From positions 2,852,001 to 2,916,000 of the forward strand of contig NZ_CP092488.2 of the NCBI RefSeq assembly GCF_022430545.2: a stretch of 64,000 nucleotides of DNA, written 5' to 3'. The position numbers were made by a program, and so were the translations under genes. The stretch is from Mycobacterium paraterrae. GTDB lineage: Bacteria; Actinomycetota; Actinomycetes; Mycobacteriales; Mycobacteriaceae. This document shows, one piece after another, positions 62,241 through 64,000 of the stretch; the first letter of the stretch is position 1; each line of letters starts with the position of its first letter. The notes below the pieces were generated by a model. The model had not been told where the DNA came from. It worked only from the letters and a program-made list of their open reading frames with translations, and did no database searches.

Positions 62241-63416
62241 ATGGCCAAAAAGCTTATTGTGCTCGGCGCCGGCATCGGCGGACTGAGCGTCGTCAACGAA
62301 ATCACCTCGTCCCCGGTGACGGAACTCGACATCACCGTGGTCGACGAAGACTTCTCCCACTTCCTCGGCTTCACCCTTCCCTGGGTGATGCGCGGATGGC
62401 GGGGCGCCGGCACGGTGCCGATTCGACCGACCGAGGCCGCACTGGGCGGCGTTCGAACGGTGACCGGCACGGTCCGGTCGATCGATCCCTCGTCCAGGCG
62501 GGTAAGCCTCGGCGACGGACGCGATCTCGATTTCGATGCACTCGTTATCGCCACCGGAGCCCGTAACGCCGTGCATCGTGTTCCGGGCCTGCAAGATGCC
62601 CTCGACCGCAGGGTGGCGGTCCACTATTACGATGCTGAGGCCGCCGCCGACGCGCACGAGGCGCTACGCGCTTTTTCCGGCGGCCGGCTGGTCTTCCTGG
62701 TGACCTCGCAGCCGTTCCGCTGCCCGGTGGCTCCGTACGAGGGTGCGATGCTGGCGTCGGATCTGTTGCACGACAATGGGGTACGTGCATCGACGCAGAT
62801 CGAGTTGTTCAGCCCCGAGAAGCACCCGATGCCGTCGGCCGGGCCGTACGCTGGACCTGAGCTAGTTGAGCTGTTGCGTGACAACGGAATCGACTTTCGC
62901 GGCGAGCACGCGGTCGACCATGTCGACGCGGAGCGAAAAGAGATCCACTTCCGCGACGGGACTATCGCCGAGTTCGACCTACTGGTGTTCGTCCCGCCGC
63001 ACGAGCCCGCGGTGACCTTGGACGGCCCAGGCTGGATCGAGGTGGACGCGGTCACCATGCAGACCCGTCACCCCGGCATCTTCGCGATCGGCGACACCAC
63101 GGTCGTCACCTCGCCGTCGGGCCGACCACTGCCCAAGGCGGCCATCTTCGCCCGGAACGGGGCCGCGGCCGCCGCGATCAACGCCCTGCACTACCTCGGT
63201 TTCGCTGATTGCGCGACGTCGCTGTCCGGCGAGGGCTACTGCTACCTCGACACCGGCGGCGGCTCGTCAGCGCTAGGGCAGGGCAATTTCTTCACCATGC
63301 CACACCCGGCCATCCACCTGAGCCCGCCTTCGAAGCAGTTACACCACGACAAGCAGGACGAAGAACGACAGTGGCGGGCGTTGTGGGAGGGCGGCGCGAC
63401 TACGGCACTGGTTTGA
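62241..63416 (+). CDS. SQR/FCSD-like FAD oxidoreductase
   Basis: The 391-residue flavoprotein resembles sulfide:quinone oxidoreductase and flavocytochrome c sulfide dehydrogenase. It has GAGIGGLSVVNEI at the N terminus, Cys161 in SQPFRCPVAPYEGAML at the active-site position of SQR, FAIGDTTVV, and C-terminal Cys324 and Cys334 (GEGYCYLDTGG). It would oxidise sulfide to a persulfide and pass electrons to menaquinone. AAAGGA lies before the ATG. It overlaps the last gene by 17 bp. Confidence 0.8.
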   Translation: MAKKLIVLGAGIGGLSVVNEITSSPVTELDITVVDEDFSHFLGFTLPWVMRGWRGAGTVPIRPTEAALGGVRTVTGTVRSIDPSSRRVSLGDGRDLDFDALVIATGARNAVHRVPGLQDALDRRVAVHYYDAEAAADAHEALRAFSGGRLVFLVTSQPFRCPVAPYEGAMLASDLLHDNGVRASTQIELFSPEKHPMPSAGPYAGPELVELLRDNGIDFRGEHAVDHVDAERKEIHFRDGTIAEFDLLVFVPPHEPAVTLDGPGWIEVDAVTMQTRHPGIFAIGDTTVVTSPSGRPLPKAAIFARNGAAAAAINALHYLGFADCATSLSGEGYCYLDTGGGSSALGQGNFFTMPHPAIHLSPPSKQLHHDKQDEERQWRALWEGGATTALV

Positions 63417-64000
63417 CCGGCGGGATGTGCCACGTCCCGTCCAGGATCGACGGCTTCTTCTCGGTCGGCCAGTAGAGCCGCAGCATCAGCGAGAAGTGGT
63501 CCTTGGCCGCGGGCAGCCAGTTGGCTTCTTTGTCCGGGCCGGGGGAGTCGGGCTGGATGTAGAAGTCGACTGACCCATCCGGGTTGGGAACGAACTTGTC
63601 CCGCGCGCTCAGCGTGTAGCGGTTCAACGGGTTGTCGACGAAGAAGTAGTCGGCGTCGTACATGGTCAGCGACCAGAATCCGCGCGCCGGCGGCAGCTGA
63701 CCCTTGTCGAAGTGCATGACGTATTTGGTTGCGCCGCTGTACTTCTGCTTGCGGTCGGTGCCGTCGGAGGTGGGGTAGACGGCGTCCTCGGGCAGGTTGG
63801 CGCCGACGCCGACCTCGGTGACGAACGCCCGCTGCCGATAGTTGGTGCCGTAGTTCCCGGCTTTGATGGTGTAGGCCCAACCGTTCTTGGAGACGAAGTC
63901 GCCGGCGGTCACCCCGTCGTCGCGCCAGCTAGAGATGTTGTCCTGCCCCAGCTTTGGCGCCATCGACAGGCCGGTTCGGGCCGGGGGTGGCAGCTTCGCC
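63400..64000 (-). CDS. DUF1254/DUF1214 protein, C-terminal part
   Basis: The frame stays open to the window edge, so the 5' end is outside. The visible 200 residues fit the DUF1214 half of DUF1254/1214 proteins: GWAYTIKAGNYGTNYRQRA, ARGFWSLTMYDADYFFVDNP, and NWLPAAKDHFSLMLRLYWP close to the C terminus. Function is unknown. It overlaps the convergent SQR-like gene by 17 bp. Confidence 0.85.
   Translation of the reverse strand, partial: AKLPPPARTGLSMAPKLGQDNISSWRDDGVTAGDFVSKNGWAYTIKAGNYGTNYRQRAFVTEVGVGANLPEDAVYPTSDGTDRKQKYSGATKYVMHFDKGQLPPARGFWSLTMYDADYFFVDNPLNRYTLSARDKFVPNPDGSVDFYIQPDSPGPDKEANWLPAAKDHFSLMLRLYWPTEKKPSILDGTWHIPPVKPVP

Noticed and set aside
63318..63340. possible fourth copy of the hairpin repeat (GCCCGCCTTCGA)
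   Set aside because: Only one short arm matches, no partner arm is near, and it lies within the SQR-like coding sequence.
1..64000. CRISPR arrays, insertion sequences, prophage and rRNA genes
   Set aside because: No regularly spaced direct repeats, transposase or integrase motifs, phage structural genes or rRNA segments were seen anywhere in the window.

Overview
The window is a stretch of high-GC actinobacterial chromosome that reads as a non-tuberculous Mycobacterium. The left half follows the gene order I know from M. tuberculosis Rv0551c to Rv0566c: fadD8, amidohydrolase, menC, bpoC, menD, a DUF3592-like gene, mgtA, menG, menJ, grcC1, htpX, gpsA, the Rv0565c-type monooxygenase, yajQ and tRNA-Tyr. 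GTG starts, 4-bp ATGA/GTGA overlaps and mycobacterium-specific families (MmpS/MmpL, DUF5994, TIGR00027 methyltransferases, WXG100-type proteins, F420 enzymes) support this. I saw no phage, insertion sequence, CRISPR or rRNA. All family assignments come from reading the translations and from memory of family motifs; no search was run.

Layout. 1-2.7 kb: VIT-type transporter, aldo/keto reductase, divergent TetR with two palindromic operators, PPOX-fold flavoprotein. 2.8-20.6 kb: the menaquinone block (menC, menD, menG, menJ, grcC1 and a MenH-like hydrolase), interrupted relative to M. tuberculosis by a DJ-1/AraC regulator plus DJ-1 enzyme, a hydrolase, a secreted DsbA-like protein, an SDR and a luciferase-like monooxygenase. 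20.6-26.8 kb: a HicB-like orphan, gpsA, an inserted four-gene WXG100/ESX-type cluster, a Baeyer-Villiger-type monooxygenase and yajQ. 26.9-31.7 kb: tRNA-Tyr, a TetR with its palindrome, and a NarL-type signalling cluster (one histidine kinase, three response regulators, two small proteins). 31.7-49.3 kb: mixed metabolism, including GH15 trehalase/glucoamylase, an F420-type oxidoreductase, a large PLP decarboxylase, nitroreductase, MBL hydrolase, APH-type phosphotransferase with TetR, tandem DUF5994 genes, transglutaminase, a potassium channel and a FUSC transporter. 49.4-51.5 kb: galT-galK. 51.5-52.4 kb: decayed intergenic DNA with two copies of a hairpin repeat and a gene remnant. 52.4-61.1 kb: DEAD helicase, CAP protein, a flippase fused to a degenerate kinase-like domain, methyltransferase and MmpL/MmpS. 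61.2-63.4 kb: a CsoR/CstR-like repressor, a DsbA-fold oxidoreductase and an SQR-like flavoprotein. A DUF1254/1214 gene runs off the right edge.

The most interesting unit is 57.9-63.4 kb. A CsoR-family repressor that keeps both sensor cysteines but lacks the copper-binding histidine sits among three C/G-tract palindromes of the ATACCCC..GGGGTAT type. These lie in front of mmpS-mmpL, in front of the repressor itself and in front of a thioredoxin-fold gene followed by an SQR-like flavoprotein. I infer a persulfide (reactive sulfur) responsive regulon that includes an RND transporter. Other points of note are a hairpin repeat family with compensatory base changes, a KstR-type box at fadD8, and an insertion between gpsA and the monooxygenase that holds a CTG-start membrane gene.
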